Source of the DNA: Intestinibacter bartlettii
GTDB taxonomy: Bacteria; Bacillota; Clostridia; Peptostreptococcales; Peptostreptococcaceae
Length of the DNA: 64,000 nt
Direction: 5' to 3' (one strand)
NCBI RefSeq assembly: GCF_000154445.1
Contig: NZ_DS499565.1
Made by a program: the position numbers and the translations under genes. Numbering within the stretch: the stretch's first letter is position 1; every line of letters starts with the position of its first letter. Positions 53,945 through 62,281 of the stretch are shown in pieces. The notes under the pieces are model-generated. The model was not told the DNA's origin and searched no databases. It saw only the letters and a program-made list of their open reading frames with translations.

Positions 53945-54265
53945 CTACTTTTTTAAGATTTTTATATTTTTCGGATATTGTCCTTTTATCATTTCCATTG
54001 TTAACTTAAAGTGTTCGAATAATAAATCTGTTTTATCATTTAAACAACTTTCTTTTACTATGCATTCAATCATTCCTTCTTGCCCTATTTCAGACTCGAA
54101 TTCGACTTTTGCAAGTAAGTTCAATGAGTTGTCCACACCAATCGCGTTAGATGTAACGGCAGAACAAACTATATCGTATCCATATTCAGCATACTCAGCA
54201 TGTCCTTTTAGTGTGAAGCCTTTTAATCTGAAATCATCTGTGTAATGATATTTAATCTTTATCAT
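53945..54265 (-). CDS. prp: Ribosomal-processing cysteine protease Prp
   Basis: Prp (YsxB) removes the N-terminal leader of L27. The 106-residue protein has the catalytic histidine in GHAEYA (H22) and cysteine in DIVCSAVTS (C34), with the expected spacing. The ATG at 54265 has TTGGAGTG before it, whereas an earlier in-frame start overlaps rplU's 3' boundary and has no site. It sits between rplU and rpmA, as in other Firmicutes, which supports the processing role. Confidence 0.96.
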   Translation of the reverse strand: MIKIKYHYTDDFRLKGFTLKGHAEYAEYGYDIVCSAVTSNAIGVDNSLNLLAKVEFESEIGQEGMIECIVKESCLNDKTDLLFEHFKLTMEMIKGQYPKNIKILKK

Positions 54266-54280
54266 GTTACACTCCAATTA

Positions 54281-54592
54281 CTAAGCGTTTATAGATTCTA
54301 TAACTAACTTAGTGTATGGTTGACGATGTCCTTGTTTTCTTCTGTAGTCTTTTTTAGCTTTGTATTTGTAAACTATTACTTTCTTAGCTTTTCCTTGAGC
54401 TACAACTTTAGCAGTTACAGTAGCACCTTCTACAACTGGAGCTCCAACAGTTAATCCGTTTTCACCAGCAACAGCTAATACTTGATCTAAAGTTACAACG
54501 TCACCTTCGTTAGCTTCTAATTTTTCTACGAATAATACATCACCTTGAGCAACTTTGTATTGCTTTCCACCTGTTTTAACTATAGCGTACAT
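54281..54592 (-). CDS. rplU: 50S ribosomal protein L21
   Basis: L21 is a 23S rRNA-binding ribosomal protein. The 103-residue sequence is fully typical: MYAIVKTGGKQYKVAQGD, then the conserved KKDYRRKQGHRQPYTKL near the end. GAGGAGGTG precedes the ATG and forms part of the L21 leader structure. It heads the rplU-prp-rpmA operon. Confidence 0.98.
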   Translation of the reverse strand: MYAIVKTGGKQYKVAQGDVLFVEKLEANEGDVVTLDQVLAVAGENGLTVGAPVVEGATVTAKVVAQGKAKKVIVYKYKAKKDYRRKQGHRQPYTKLVIESINA

Positions 54593-54599
54593 TCATATA

Positions 54600-54680
54600 C
54601 ACCTCCTCGGTCTCAAACTCGCCATTAAGGTACTTCCTTTCGAAAGTTTTTACCTTGTCTGTGCGGCATTACAGTTATTA
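54600..54680 (-). promoter_or_regulatory. L21 leader RNA upstream of rplU
   Basis: On the minus strand GCCGCACAGACAAGGTA and later GTACCTTAATGGCGAGTTTG form the conserved paired structure of the ribosomal protein L21 leader, followed by GAGACCGAGGAGGTG. It is presumed to let L21 control its own operon. Confidence 0.85.
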
Positions 54681-54711
54681 ATAATACATGTTTTTTTATC
54701 AAAAGTCAATA

Positions 54712-56112
54712 TTATTTATAAATAATTTTTACGTCTTTTTGATTTATGTTTTCTGTTTTTGAAATTTCAATATTTATACTGTATTTATTTTTTAATTTTT
54801 TTATACAGTCCTTGTATTTATCAAGCATTTCATTGTAAATATATGGTTTTAATTCCATTAAAATATTATTATAATTTGTATGTTCTTTAACTCTCATAAT
54901 TTCCTTTTCTAAGTCGTCTAAGATGTAATTAATAGATTTTTGACTAAAATCACTCTTACAAGTCTCACACGCCCTTAAATAATAAGAATCTATGGAGTCC
55001 TTTTCTCGTCTTCTTGCAATCTCAACAAGTCCTAATCTAGTTATACCTAAGACCTCGGATTTTCTTTTATCGCTTTTTAATGCTTCTTCTAGTTTTTTAA
55101 TTAAATTTTCTTTGTATTTTTTCTTGTGTAAATCTATAAAGTCTACGATTATAATTCCACCTATATCCCTAATCTTTAATTGTCTTGCAATTTCTTCACA
55201 AGCTTCTAGATTAGTTTTATACATAGTTTCTTCTCTAGATAGACTACCCGTGAATTTACCTGTATTTACGTCGATTACTGTCAAGGCTTCAGTTTTTTCT
55301 ATTATTAAATAGCCACCACTTTTAAGCCATACTTTTTTGCTCAAAGCTTTTTCTATTTCTTTTGATACCTTGTATAAATCAAATACATCTTTATTTTCTT
55401 CTAAAACTAGTTTTTGTATATAGTCTTTATTTATATTACTTAATATACTTTTTATTTCATCGTATTTAGTTTTATCATTAATAACAATTTTATCTATATC
55501 TTCGTTAATATTATCTTTGATATATTTTGTATCTAAATCCAATTCTCTGTAAAGTAGTTTTGGTCCTATACCTAATTTAAATTGTTTTAATATCTCTTGA
55601 TGTCTTTTTATTAATAAATCAAAGTCTTCTTTTAGTTTATCTATATCACAATTTACAGCTTCTGTTCTTATTATTATACCTAGTTTTTCTTTATTGAATG
55701 ATTTTACTATTTTTTTTAGTCTAAATCTCTCTTTTTCTTCTAGTATTTTATTTGATATTGTAATTCTGTCATTAGATGGTATTAATACTAAGTATCTCCC
55801 GCTTAAACTTATCTCTTGTGTAAGCTTTGGAGCCTTAGTCCCAACGCCTTCTTTATTAATCTGAACAAGAACTTCCATACCATTTTTTATGTTGTCGGAA
55901 GACTTTATTGGTAAATATGCCATTTTTTCAAAACCAATATCTACAAAGGCTGCCTCTATTCCAGGCTTTATGTTTTTAACTATTCCTCTGTATATATTTG
56001 ATTTTGTTTTTTTATGTATATTATCTTCAATTAATAATTCTACAAGCTTATTACCTTTTATAACAGCAGTTTGTGTAGATGAAACTAAAGACTGCACTAT
56101 AATTTGTTTCAT
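54712..56112 (-). CDS. Ribonuclease G/E family protein
   Basis: A 466-residue protein with an S1-like domain inside the N-terminal part (SNIYRGIVKNIKPGIEAAFVDIG) and the RNase H-like catalytic domain with the metal-binding DVNTGKF and IIIVDFIDL motifs, then a CxxC zinc link (CETCKS). RNase G-type proteins mature 16S rRNA and process mRNA. It may correspond to Rng. No strong ribosome site is seen; translation may be coupled to the upstream DUF2344 gene, whose stop codon lies eight bases away. Confidence 0.9.
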   Translation of the reverse strand: MKQIIVQSLVSSTQTAVIKGNKLVELLIEDNIHKKTKSNIYRGIVKNIKPGIEAAFVDIGFEKMAYLPIKSSDNIKNGMEVLVQINKEGVGTKAPKLTQEISLSGRYLVLIPSNDRITISNKILEEKERFRLKKIVKSFNKEKLGIIIRTEAVNCDIDKLKEDFDLLIKRHQEILKQFKLGIGPKLLYRELDLDTKYIKDNINEDIDKIVINDKTKYDEIKSILSNINKDYIQKLVLEENKDVFDLYKVSKEIEKALSKKVWLKSGGYLIIEKTEALTVIDVNTGKFTGSLSREETMYKTNLEACEEIARQLKIRDIGGIIIVDFIDLHKKKYKENLIKKLEEALKSDKRKSEVLGITRLGLVEIARRREKDSIDSYYLRACETCKSDFSQKSINYILDDLEKEIMRVKEHTNYNNILMELKPYIYNEMLDKYKDCIKKLKNKYSINIEISKTENINQKDVKIIYK

Positions 56113-56120
56113 ATTAAAAA

Positions 56121-56819
56121 TTAAAGTGGAGTCACTAATTGACCATCTTCCACCTTATATAAGTCACGTCTTAAAACACCAACTTCTCTTGGGTCCATAT
56201 CTAAATTAAGCATATCTAATATTTGAGGTATTAAAATATTTATATTTAAGTTTGCTTTAGAACCAGTAGCTATAGTAGATACAAATGTAACTCTATTATC
56301 GTCTAGACTAACTAAATCAAAGTTTCTTATCATAGGTCTTATATCAACTTCTACTTTTTTGCCTTTTTTATTTTTCTTAGTTATTATTATTTCTTTGCTT
56401 TTTACAAAGTTTAATACTCTTGATTTAACAAATTCTTTGCTTAAAGGAACTTCTAAATCTATATTGAAGATATATTCTCCATAAACTATTATTGAAGATA
56501 GTGATGGAGTTTTTGGATCTATTTCCTGTCCTTTTACAAATTTTATTCCATCTGGTAATTGTTCATTTATTCTTTCTAAGAACTCTTTTACTTCGATGTC
56601 ATCTTCAATCTCGATGTCTACATATTCTCCTTGACTCTCTACTCCTAAAGCTAATGCATTACCATAACTCATTTTAGGATGAGGATTAAATCCTTCAGAA
56701 TAGCTTAAGTTTATTTTTGCTCTTCTGAAAGCTCTTTGTAGTAATCTTTGTAAATCAAGATGAGATATAAATATCATCTCATCTTCTTTTTTGTACTTAA
56801 CTCTTATTAGTTTACTCAT
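56121..56819 (-). CDS. TIGR03936-family (DUF2344) radical-SAM-associated protein
   Basis: The 232-residue protein begins MSKLIRVKYKKEDEMIFISHLDL and contains RRAKINLSYSEGFNPHPKMSYG, both typical of the DUF2344 family that is always found beside or fused to the TIGR03960 radical SAM protein. It is a conserved but uncharacterised partner, perhaps acting on tRNA or rRNA given the neighbouring genes. The ATG at 56819 is 11 bases from AAGGGG; it slightly overlaps the upstream gene's stop region. Confidence 0.88.
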   Translation of the reverse strand: MSKLIRVKYKKEDEMIFISHLDLQRLLQRAFRRAKINLSYSEGFNPHPKMSYGNALALGVESQGEYVDIEIEDDIEVKEFLERINEQLPDGIKFVKGQEIDPKTPSLSSIIVYGEYIFNIDLEVPLSKEFVKSRVLNFVKSKEIIITKKNKKGKKVEVDIRPMIRNFDLVSLDDNRVTFVSTIATGSKANLNINILIPQILDMLNLDMDPREVGVLRRDLYKVEDGQLVTPL

Positions 56820-56821
56820 AC

Positions 56822-58666
56822 TTAACATAACCCCTTTCCAATTTCATGTGCATTTATTCCACAACCATTACATTTGTGTCTGCAATCTACAGTTATTTTT
56901 TCAGATTTAGCTATTTCATTTTCCCTAACTAAGAATTTCTTGCTAACGCCAACGTCTATATGGTCCCAAGGGAATACTTCGTCATAAGATCTTTCTCTAT
57001 TAGCATAAAATGCTATATCTAAATTATTTTTCTCCATAGCTTCTTTATATATATCTAGTTTGAAATGTTCACTCCATCCATCGAATTTAGCTCCCATTTT
57101 GTACGCATCTAATAGAACTTTACCTAATCTTCTGTCTCCTCTTGCAAATACTGCTTCCATTAAACTTGTTTTTGAATCATGGTAGTTGTATTTTATATCT
57201 TTATTTTTAAGCGCTTTTACTAAATAACGTTGTTTATCTAAAACTTCTTCTGTTGTGTCTTGACCATGCCATTGGAATGGTGTAAATGGTTTTGGTACAA
57301 ATGTCGATGTACTTACTGTAACTGAGAATTTCTTTTTAAGTTTTCCATTGTGTACAGTTCTATAAGTATCTATAACATCATATGCTAAGTCTCTTATTCC
57401 ATCTAAGTCGTCATATCTTTCAGTTGGAAGACCTATCATGAAGTATAATTTAACACTATTCCATCCCATTTCAAATGCTTTTTTAGTTGTATTTTTAAGG
57501 TCATCTTCTGTTACACCTTTATTTATAACGTCTCTAAGTCTTTGAGTTCCTGCCTCTGGTGCAAAAGTAAGACCTGATTTTCTAACTTGTTGTATTTTTT
57601 CTGCTATTTCCATAGAGAAGTTGTCAAGTCTAAGTGATGGTAAAGATATACCGATATTTTCTGGTGTAAATTCATCAACTAAGAAATCTGTTAACTCTGG
57701 TAAATGAGTGTAGTCACTTGTACTTAGTGATGATAATGATATTTCATCATATCCTGTATTATCAACTAATTCTCTTACTGATTTAGTTAATGTATCTAGG
57801 TTTTTCTCTCTTATTGGTCTGTATATCATACCCGCTTGGCAGAATCTACATCCTCTTGTACATCCTCTGAATAATTCTAATACGACTCTGTCGTGAACTA
57901 TTTCTATGTAAGGTACTATTAATTTTTCTGGATAGTATACTTCATCCATGTTTTTTATTATTCTTTTACGAACTTTTTCGTTTACGCCTTCTCTGTTTGG
58001 CTTAACACTTTTTACTGTTTGATCTTCGTTGTATTCTACATCGTAGAAACTTGGAACATAAACACCTTCTATTTTAGCTACTCTAGCTAAGAAGTCTTCT
58101 CTTGTAGTTTTGTTTTTCTTCCATTCCTTATATTCAGCTATAACTTCTAGGTTTAATTCTTCACCTTCACCTAGCACTGCTATATCTATAAAATCTGCAA
58201 GTGGTTCGCAGTTGTATGCACATGAACCTCCAACCATTATGAATGGATCGTCTAACTCTCTATCTTCTCTTTTTAGAGGTATTCCCGCTAAATCCATCAT
58301 ATTTAATATATTTGAATATGAAAGTTCATATTGAAGAGTAAATGTAACAAAATCAAAGTTTCTTATTGATTCTCTAGACTCTAATGCGAATAGAGGTATG
58401 TTGTTTTCTCTCATTATTTCTTCCATATCTAATGCTGGGGCGTAAACTCTTTCACAGAATACATCTTCGTCTCTATTTATTACTCTGTAAAGTATTTGAC
58501 TACCTAAATGACTCATCCCCACTTCATATAAGTCAGGGAAACAGTGAGCATATCTTATTAAATTTTCGTTTGTAGTATCTTTATGTATTGAATTTATTTC
58601 ATTTCCAAGATATCTAGCTGGTTTTTCTACTTTTTTAAGTATCTTTTTAAAATTGTGTTTATCCAT
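56822..58666 (-). CDS. TIGR03960-family B12-binding radical SAM protein
   Basis: A 614-residue protein with a cobalamin-binding-like N-terminal half, the radical SAM motif RGCTRGCRFC (about residues 268-277), and a C-terminal cysteine cluster (CRHKCNGCG). The reaction catalysed by this widespread clostridial family is not established. It is coupled with the DUF2344 partner directly downstream and lies before the RNase G gene. GGAGG lies 11 bases before the ATG. Confidence 0.9.
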   Translation of the reverse strand: MDKHNFKKILKKVEKPARYLGNEINSIHKDTTNENLIRYAHCFPDLYEVGMSHLGSQILYRVINRDEDVFCERVYAPALDMEEIMRENNIPLFALESRESIRNFDFVTFTLQYELSYSNILNMMDLAGIPLKREDRELDDPFIMVGGSCAYNCEPLADFIDIAVLGEGEELNLEVIAEYKEWKKNKTTREDFLARVAKIEGVYVPSFYDVEYNEDQTVKSVKPNREGVNEKVRKRIIKNMDEVYYPEKLIVPYIEIVHDRVVLELFRGCTRGCRFCQAGMIYRPIREKNLDTLTKSVRELVDNTGYDEISLSSLSTSDYTHLPELTDFLVDEFTPENIGISLPSLRLDNFSMEIAEKIQQVRKSGLTFAPEAGTQRLRDVINKGVTEDDLKNTTKKAFEMGWNSVKLYFMIGLPTERYDDLDGIRDLAYDVIDTYRTVHNGKLKKKFSVTVSTSTFVPKPFTPFQWHGQDTTEEVLDKQRYLVKALKNKDIKYNYHDSKTSLMEAVFARGDRRLGKVLLDAYKMGAKFDGWSEHFKLDIYKEAMEKNNLDIAFYANRERSYDEVFPWDHIDVGVSKKFLVRENEIAKSEKITVDCRHKCNGCGINAHEIGKGLC

Positions 58667-58991
58667 CTATTACTTAATCCTCCATATTTTCTATTTATTG
58701 AAATAAATTATTTTTCTTGATTATATAAAAACTCTTTATTTAACAGAATTTTATATGCTTATAAAAAATAACATGACTTTTATTATACACTATAAAATAT
58801 TATGTTCAAAGTCTTTTATTAATAAACAAGACAATTGATTATTAGTAAAATCATTTATTTTAAATTAATATAAAATTTTATATTATATTTATAACCAAAT
58901 TAAGTCATTTATATTTAATAATCTCTAAAATTTGTATATTTATCTTTATATTATTATTATAACCCATTTCCTTTCTAAATTTAATTTTAAA

Positions 58992-59079
58992 AAATCTTTA
59001 TTCTAAATACCCTTAAAAATGTTTTATTAAGCATTTATTTGCTATAAAGAAATCTTTATTCTAAAGACCCTTAAAGATG
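58992..59079. repeat. 30-base direct repeat, two copies 58 bases apart
   Basis: AAATCTTTATTCTAAATACC plus ten more bases (58992-59021) recurs at 59050-59079 with only two differences. The second copy is flanked by the perfect inverted repeat AAAGAAATCT (59047-59056) and AGATTTCTTT (59081-59090), so it could fold into a hairpin. Function unknown. Confidence 0.7.
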
Positions 59080-59090
59080 TAGATTTCTTT

Positions 59091-59125
59091 GAAACACATA
59101 TACGGAAATTATACTTATCCACAAT
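59091..59125 (-). repeat. Dispersed intergenic repeat, copy 2
   Basis: The minus strand of this stretch matches 627-661 at about 28 of 35 positions (shared block TTGTGGATAA and TATAATTTCCG). Here the repeat extends into a weak inverted repeat with ATAATTTCCTAT at 59144-59155, so it may form a longer palindrome. Confidence 0.5.
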
Positions 59126-59160
59126 CTATAAATGAATATAATTTCCTATGTGTTATAAAA

Positions 59161-59203
59161 AAATCTATGGAAATATAAATTTTATCTCCATAGATTTATT
59201 ATT
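59161..59203 (-). terminator. Terminator of rodA
   Basis: AAATCTATGGA and TCCATAGATTT form an 11-base perfect stem with a 15-base loop, followed by T on the minus strand. It lies 18 bases after the rodA stop codon. Confidence 0.85.
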
Positions 59204-59214
59204 TTTTATATTTA

Positions 59215-60327
59215 TTAGAAATTAATTTTCTTACGTCTCATACCAACATTCAAGACTATTCCTATAATCGCAAGTGAGGTCATTACCGCACTCCCACCAT
59301 AACTTATAAATGATAAAGTTACCCCTGTTACAGGAATTAACCCCATTGTCATACCTATATTTTGTATAATCTGGTAGGAGAACATGCAGACGACTCCAAT
59401 TACTATAAAGGATCCGTATACATCCTTAGATTCCCTTGCAATTTTTATCATTCTAAGAAGGAACATAGCATATAAAACAACTAATACTGTTCCACCAACT
59501 ACTCCAAGTTCTTCAACGACTACTGCAAATATAAAGTCACTATCTTGTATAGGTAAGAAGTCTTCTTGGTTTTGTGTCCCATTATATAGTCCTTTTCCTG
59601 TCATACCGCCTGAACCTATGGCTATTATCGATTGCATAAGCTGATAGTTTCCATCTATAGATGTATCTTCTGGATTCATAAATCCTAAGATTCTATTTTT
59701 TTGGTATTGAGACATACACATATAGGCAATAGGTAGTAATACTAAAGCTATCACCCCTGCTCTTATAAGTATTTTTCTATTTATTCCAGCAGAGAATATC
59801 ATACCAAATACTATACAACAGAATATAATAGCTCCCCCTAAGTCAGGCTCAACTATTATAAGTCCTATAACTGGCACTGCATATATTACAACATCAAAAA
59901 TTTCTTTTAGGGTATTTAATTTACCTCTATGATTTTCTATAATTTTAGCATAACTAAGTATAAAGGTTATTTTTACAACCTCAATTACTTGCAAGTCTAG
60001 TATACCTAGATTGAAAGTTGATTTTGCTCCACCTCTATCACTACCAAATATTAAAACTAATGCTAAAAGTGCTATACTCACTGCATAAAGCTCTTTATAG
60101 TGTTTACCCATAGCGTTATAGTCAATCATTAAAATAAATATTACAATAACCGTTCCTATTCCAAATGCTAAAGTTTGTACTATTAATCTTTTATATTGAC
60201 CTGTTTGGTTAGCATGTGTTGCACTACTTAATATAACCAAACCATAAGCAAATATAGCAAGTACAATTAAAATTAATTTCCAGTCAATTTTCTTTATAAG
60301 TTTTAATGTATTCTTGTAATCTATCAA
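59215..60327 (-). CDS. rodA: SEDS peptidoglycan glycosyltransferase (RodA/FtsW type)
   Basis: A 370-residue polytopic membrane protein with about ten helices that polymerises lipid II. Signature pieces are VEPDLGGAIIF, QLMQSIIAIGSGGMTGKGLY and the final LSFISYGGSAVMTSLAIIG. Its neighbours minCDE and a class B PBP point to the elongation or septal partner role; RodA is more likely than FtsW because of this location, but this is inference. Translation starts at TTG (60325-60327) after a weak GGTGAAG site. Confidence 0.92.
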   Translation of the reverse strand: MIDYKNTLKLIKKIDWKLILIVLAIFAYGLVILSSATHANQTGQYKRLIVQTLAFGIGTVIVIFILMIDYNAMGKHYKELYAVSIALLALVLIFGSDRGGAKSTFNLGILDLQVIEVVKITFILSYAKIIENHRGKLNTLKEIFDVVIYAVPVIGLIIVEPDLGGAIIFCCIVFGMIFSAGINRKILIRAGVIALVLLPIAYMCMSQYQKNRILGFMNPEDTSIDGNYQLMQSIIAIGSGGMTGKGLYNGTQNQEDFLPIQDSDFIFAVVVEELGVVGGTVLVVLYAMFLLRMIKIARESKDVYGSFIVIGVVCMFSYQIIQNIGMTMGLIPVTGVTLSFISYGGSAVMTSLAIIGIVLNVGMRRKKINF

Positions 60328-60378
60328 TTCTTCACCATCTTTCTAAGATACTATCAGAAGTTAATTTTTAATTTTAAA

Positions 60379-60402
60379 GGGATATACTTAGATGTATATC
60401 CC
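60379..60402 (-). terminator. Weak hairpin between minE and rodA
   Basis: GGGATATAC and GTATATCCC form a perfect stem with a 6-base loop, followed by a short T-rich tract on the minus strand. It may partly separate minCDE from rodA transcription. Confidence 0.55.
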
Positions 60403-60413
60403 CATTAAAAAAT

Positions 60414-60698
60414 TTAAATTTTTCTTTCTTTTATATTTTTAAGTGGTATATTTGCAACTAAGGCTGATACTGGTTTATCATCTGTTTCGCTTCTTGTCTT
60501 AGACATTTTTATTTCTAAACCGTCTTCATCTATTTCTGCATAGCTAGATATAACCTTTAATATATCATCTTTTATAGCTTCTAATAGCTGTGGAGAACAA
60601 TCTATTCTATCATGTACTAATACTAATTTTAATCTTTCCTTTGCCACATTCTTGCTCGTATTTGAATTATTATTGAATGGCCTAAAAAAATCGAACAT
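60414..60698 (-). CDS. minE: Cell division topological specificity factor MinE
   Basis: MinE stimulates MinD ATPase and confines the division inhibitor to the poles. The 94-residue protein has the KERLKLVLVHDRIDCSP anti-MinCD block and the ISSYAEIDEDGLEIKMSK topological domain. AGGAGGATATT precedes the ATG. minD is 13 bases upstream. Bacillus lacks minE, but many clostridia keep the minCDE set. Confidence 0.95.
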   Translation of the reverse strand: MFDFFRPFNNNSNTSKNVAKERLKLVLVHDRIDCSPQLLEAIKDDILKVISSYAEIDEDGLEIKMSKTRSETDDKPVSALVANIPLKNIKERKI

Positions 60699-60711
60699 AA
60701 TATCCTCCTAT

Positions 60712-61509
60712 CTATTTGGTTGCTCCAAACATCTTTTTAAGTTTGCTAAAAAATCCATCTTGAGTTTGAAGTTCCATTATAGGAACATCGTGCCCCAATA
60801 TTCTTCTAGCTATATTCTTATAGGCTTTTCCAGCTAAAGATCTTTCATCTAAAATAGCTGGCTCACCTTTATTTGTAGATATTATTATACTTTCATCATC
60901 TGGAACCATGCCAATTAAATCTATCGCCAATATTTCCACTATATCTTGTTTATCCATCATATCGCCACGTTTGACCATATCTTGTCTTATTCTGTTTATT
61001 ATAAGTTGAATATTGCTTATTTCATTTGCTTCTAATAAACCGATTATTCTATCTGCATCCCTTACTGCTGAGACTTCTGGATTAGTTACTACTATAGCCC
61101 TATCTGCACCAGCTACTGCATTTTTAAATCCTTGTTCAATTCCCGCAGGACAGTCTATAATTATATAGTCGAAAGATTCTTTTAGCTTTTCACATAAATC
61201 TTCCATTTGGTGTTCCGAAACAGCATTTTTATCTCTAGTTTGAGCTGCTGGTAGTAAGTATAAATTTTCAAATCTTTTATCTTTAATTAAAGCTTGCTTT
61301 AATTTACAAGTACCTTCAACAACGTCTACTATATCATATACTATTCTATTTTCAAGACCCATAACCACATCAAGGTTTCTAAGTCCTATATCAGCATCTA
61401 CCACAACTGTTTTTTTATTTTCAAAACTTAATGCTGTTCCTAAGTTTGCAACTGTAGTTGTTTTACCAACTCCACCCTTGCCTGATGTTATAACTATAAC
61501 TTCACTCAT
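60712..61509 (-). CDS. minD: Septum site-determining ATPase MinD
   Basis: MinD is a membrane-binding ParA-type ATPase that recruits MinC. The 265-residue protein has the deviant Walker A KGGVGKTT (K11 to T18), switch motifs DADIGLRNLDVVMGLE and IIDCPAGIEQGF, and a C-terminal amphipathic helix (FFSKLKKMFG). TAGGGGGTAG lies before the ATG. It overlaps functionally with minC and minE on either side. Confidence 0.97.
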   Translation of the reverse strand: MSEVIVITSGKGGVGKTTTVANLGTALSFENKKTVVVDADIGLRNLDVVMGLENRIVYDIVDVVEGTCKLKQALIKDKRFENLYLLPAAQTRDKNAVSEHQMEDLCEKLKESFDYIIIDCPAGIEQGFKNAVAGADRAIVVTNPEVSAVRDADRIIGLLEANEISNIQLIINRIRQDMVKRGDMMDKQDIVEILAIDLIGMVPDDESIIISTNKGEPAILDERSLAGKAYKNIARRILGHDVPIMELQTQDGFFSKLKKMFGATK

Positions 61510-61513
61510 CTTA

Positions 61514-62218
61514 CTACCCCCTATAGATTTCCTTCTTTTTTATATTTTTAGGTAAGTAACTCTCTATTACTATTCGTCCTTCACTTACAAAGGCTATCTC
61601 TGGGCTGATTTCTTTAATTTCTTGGTTACTTTCATCATCATCGGGCGCCTCAGCTATATTATCGGCAATTTGTAAAACCTTAGGGCACAAACAGTTTCCA
61701 ACTATATATGCTCTGTCATTTCCATTAGCACCTGCATGTACAAATCCTTCGATTTTACCCATGACTGTTATATTTCCCGCTGCTATTGCTCTAGCTCCAG
61801 CACTTATATTACCCATAATAACTATATCCCTTATTGAAGTTAATTGTGAGCCTGGGTTCATATCTTTCATAACGACGATATCTCCGTCATATACTATATT
61901 TTCACCAGACCTTAAGCTCTCTACATATTTAGTATCAAATAATCCTAATTGCTTTTTTTCTTCATCTTCCGTAAATTCTATATCGAATTTAGATGTAAGT
62001 TCTTCTTTTATCATTATTATTTGAATATCACTTAGATAATCACAATTAATTTCACAGATTTTGGCTCCATTAAAAAATCCTACATATTCCTCTAACCTGT
62101 TAATTATTGAGTCTTTAACAACATCAAAAGGAGCTACTTTTTTTATATTTATAATTATACCTTTTTTATTGCCTTTAAATTCAATAATTTCACCGCTAGA
62201 AACTTTCTTTAAAGACAT
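61514..62218 (-). CDS. minC: Septum site-determining protein MinC
   Basis: MinC blocks FtsZ assembly away from midcell. The 234-residue protein has a divergent N-terminal domain (1-105) and the C-terminal right-handed beta-helix with the repeating VMGNISAGARAIAAGNITVMGKI pattern that binds MinD. GGAGGTTGTT precedes the ATG. It heads minCDE and follows the PBP gene by 63 bases. Confidence 0.94.
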   Translation of the reverse strand: MSLKKVSSGEIIEFKGNKKGIIINIKKVAPFDVVKDSIINRLEEYVGFFNGAKICEINCDYLSDIQIIMIKEELTSKFDIEFTEDEEKKQLGLFDTKYVESLRSGENIVYDGDIVVMKDMNPGSQLTSIRDIVIMGNISAGARAIAAGNITVMGKIEGFVHAGANGNDRAYIVGNCLCPKVLQIADNIAEAPDDDESNQEIKEISPEIAFVSEGRIVIESYLPKNIKKKEIYRG

Positions 62219-62281
62219 AACAACCTCCAGAGTGATATCAATTTATTTACTATATTCTTCATAAATACATCAATCACCTTT

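Larger units (their letters stand above)
58667..59214. other. AT-rich gap with repeats, no gene seen
   Basis: No coding frame with a ribosome site is visible. The left part is featureless and AT-rich. The right part holds a tandem direct repeat, a copy of a dispersed repeat and the rodA terminator, described as separate entries. Confidence 0.6.
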
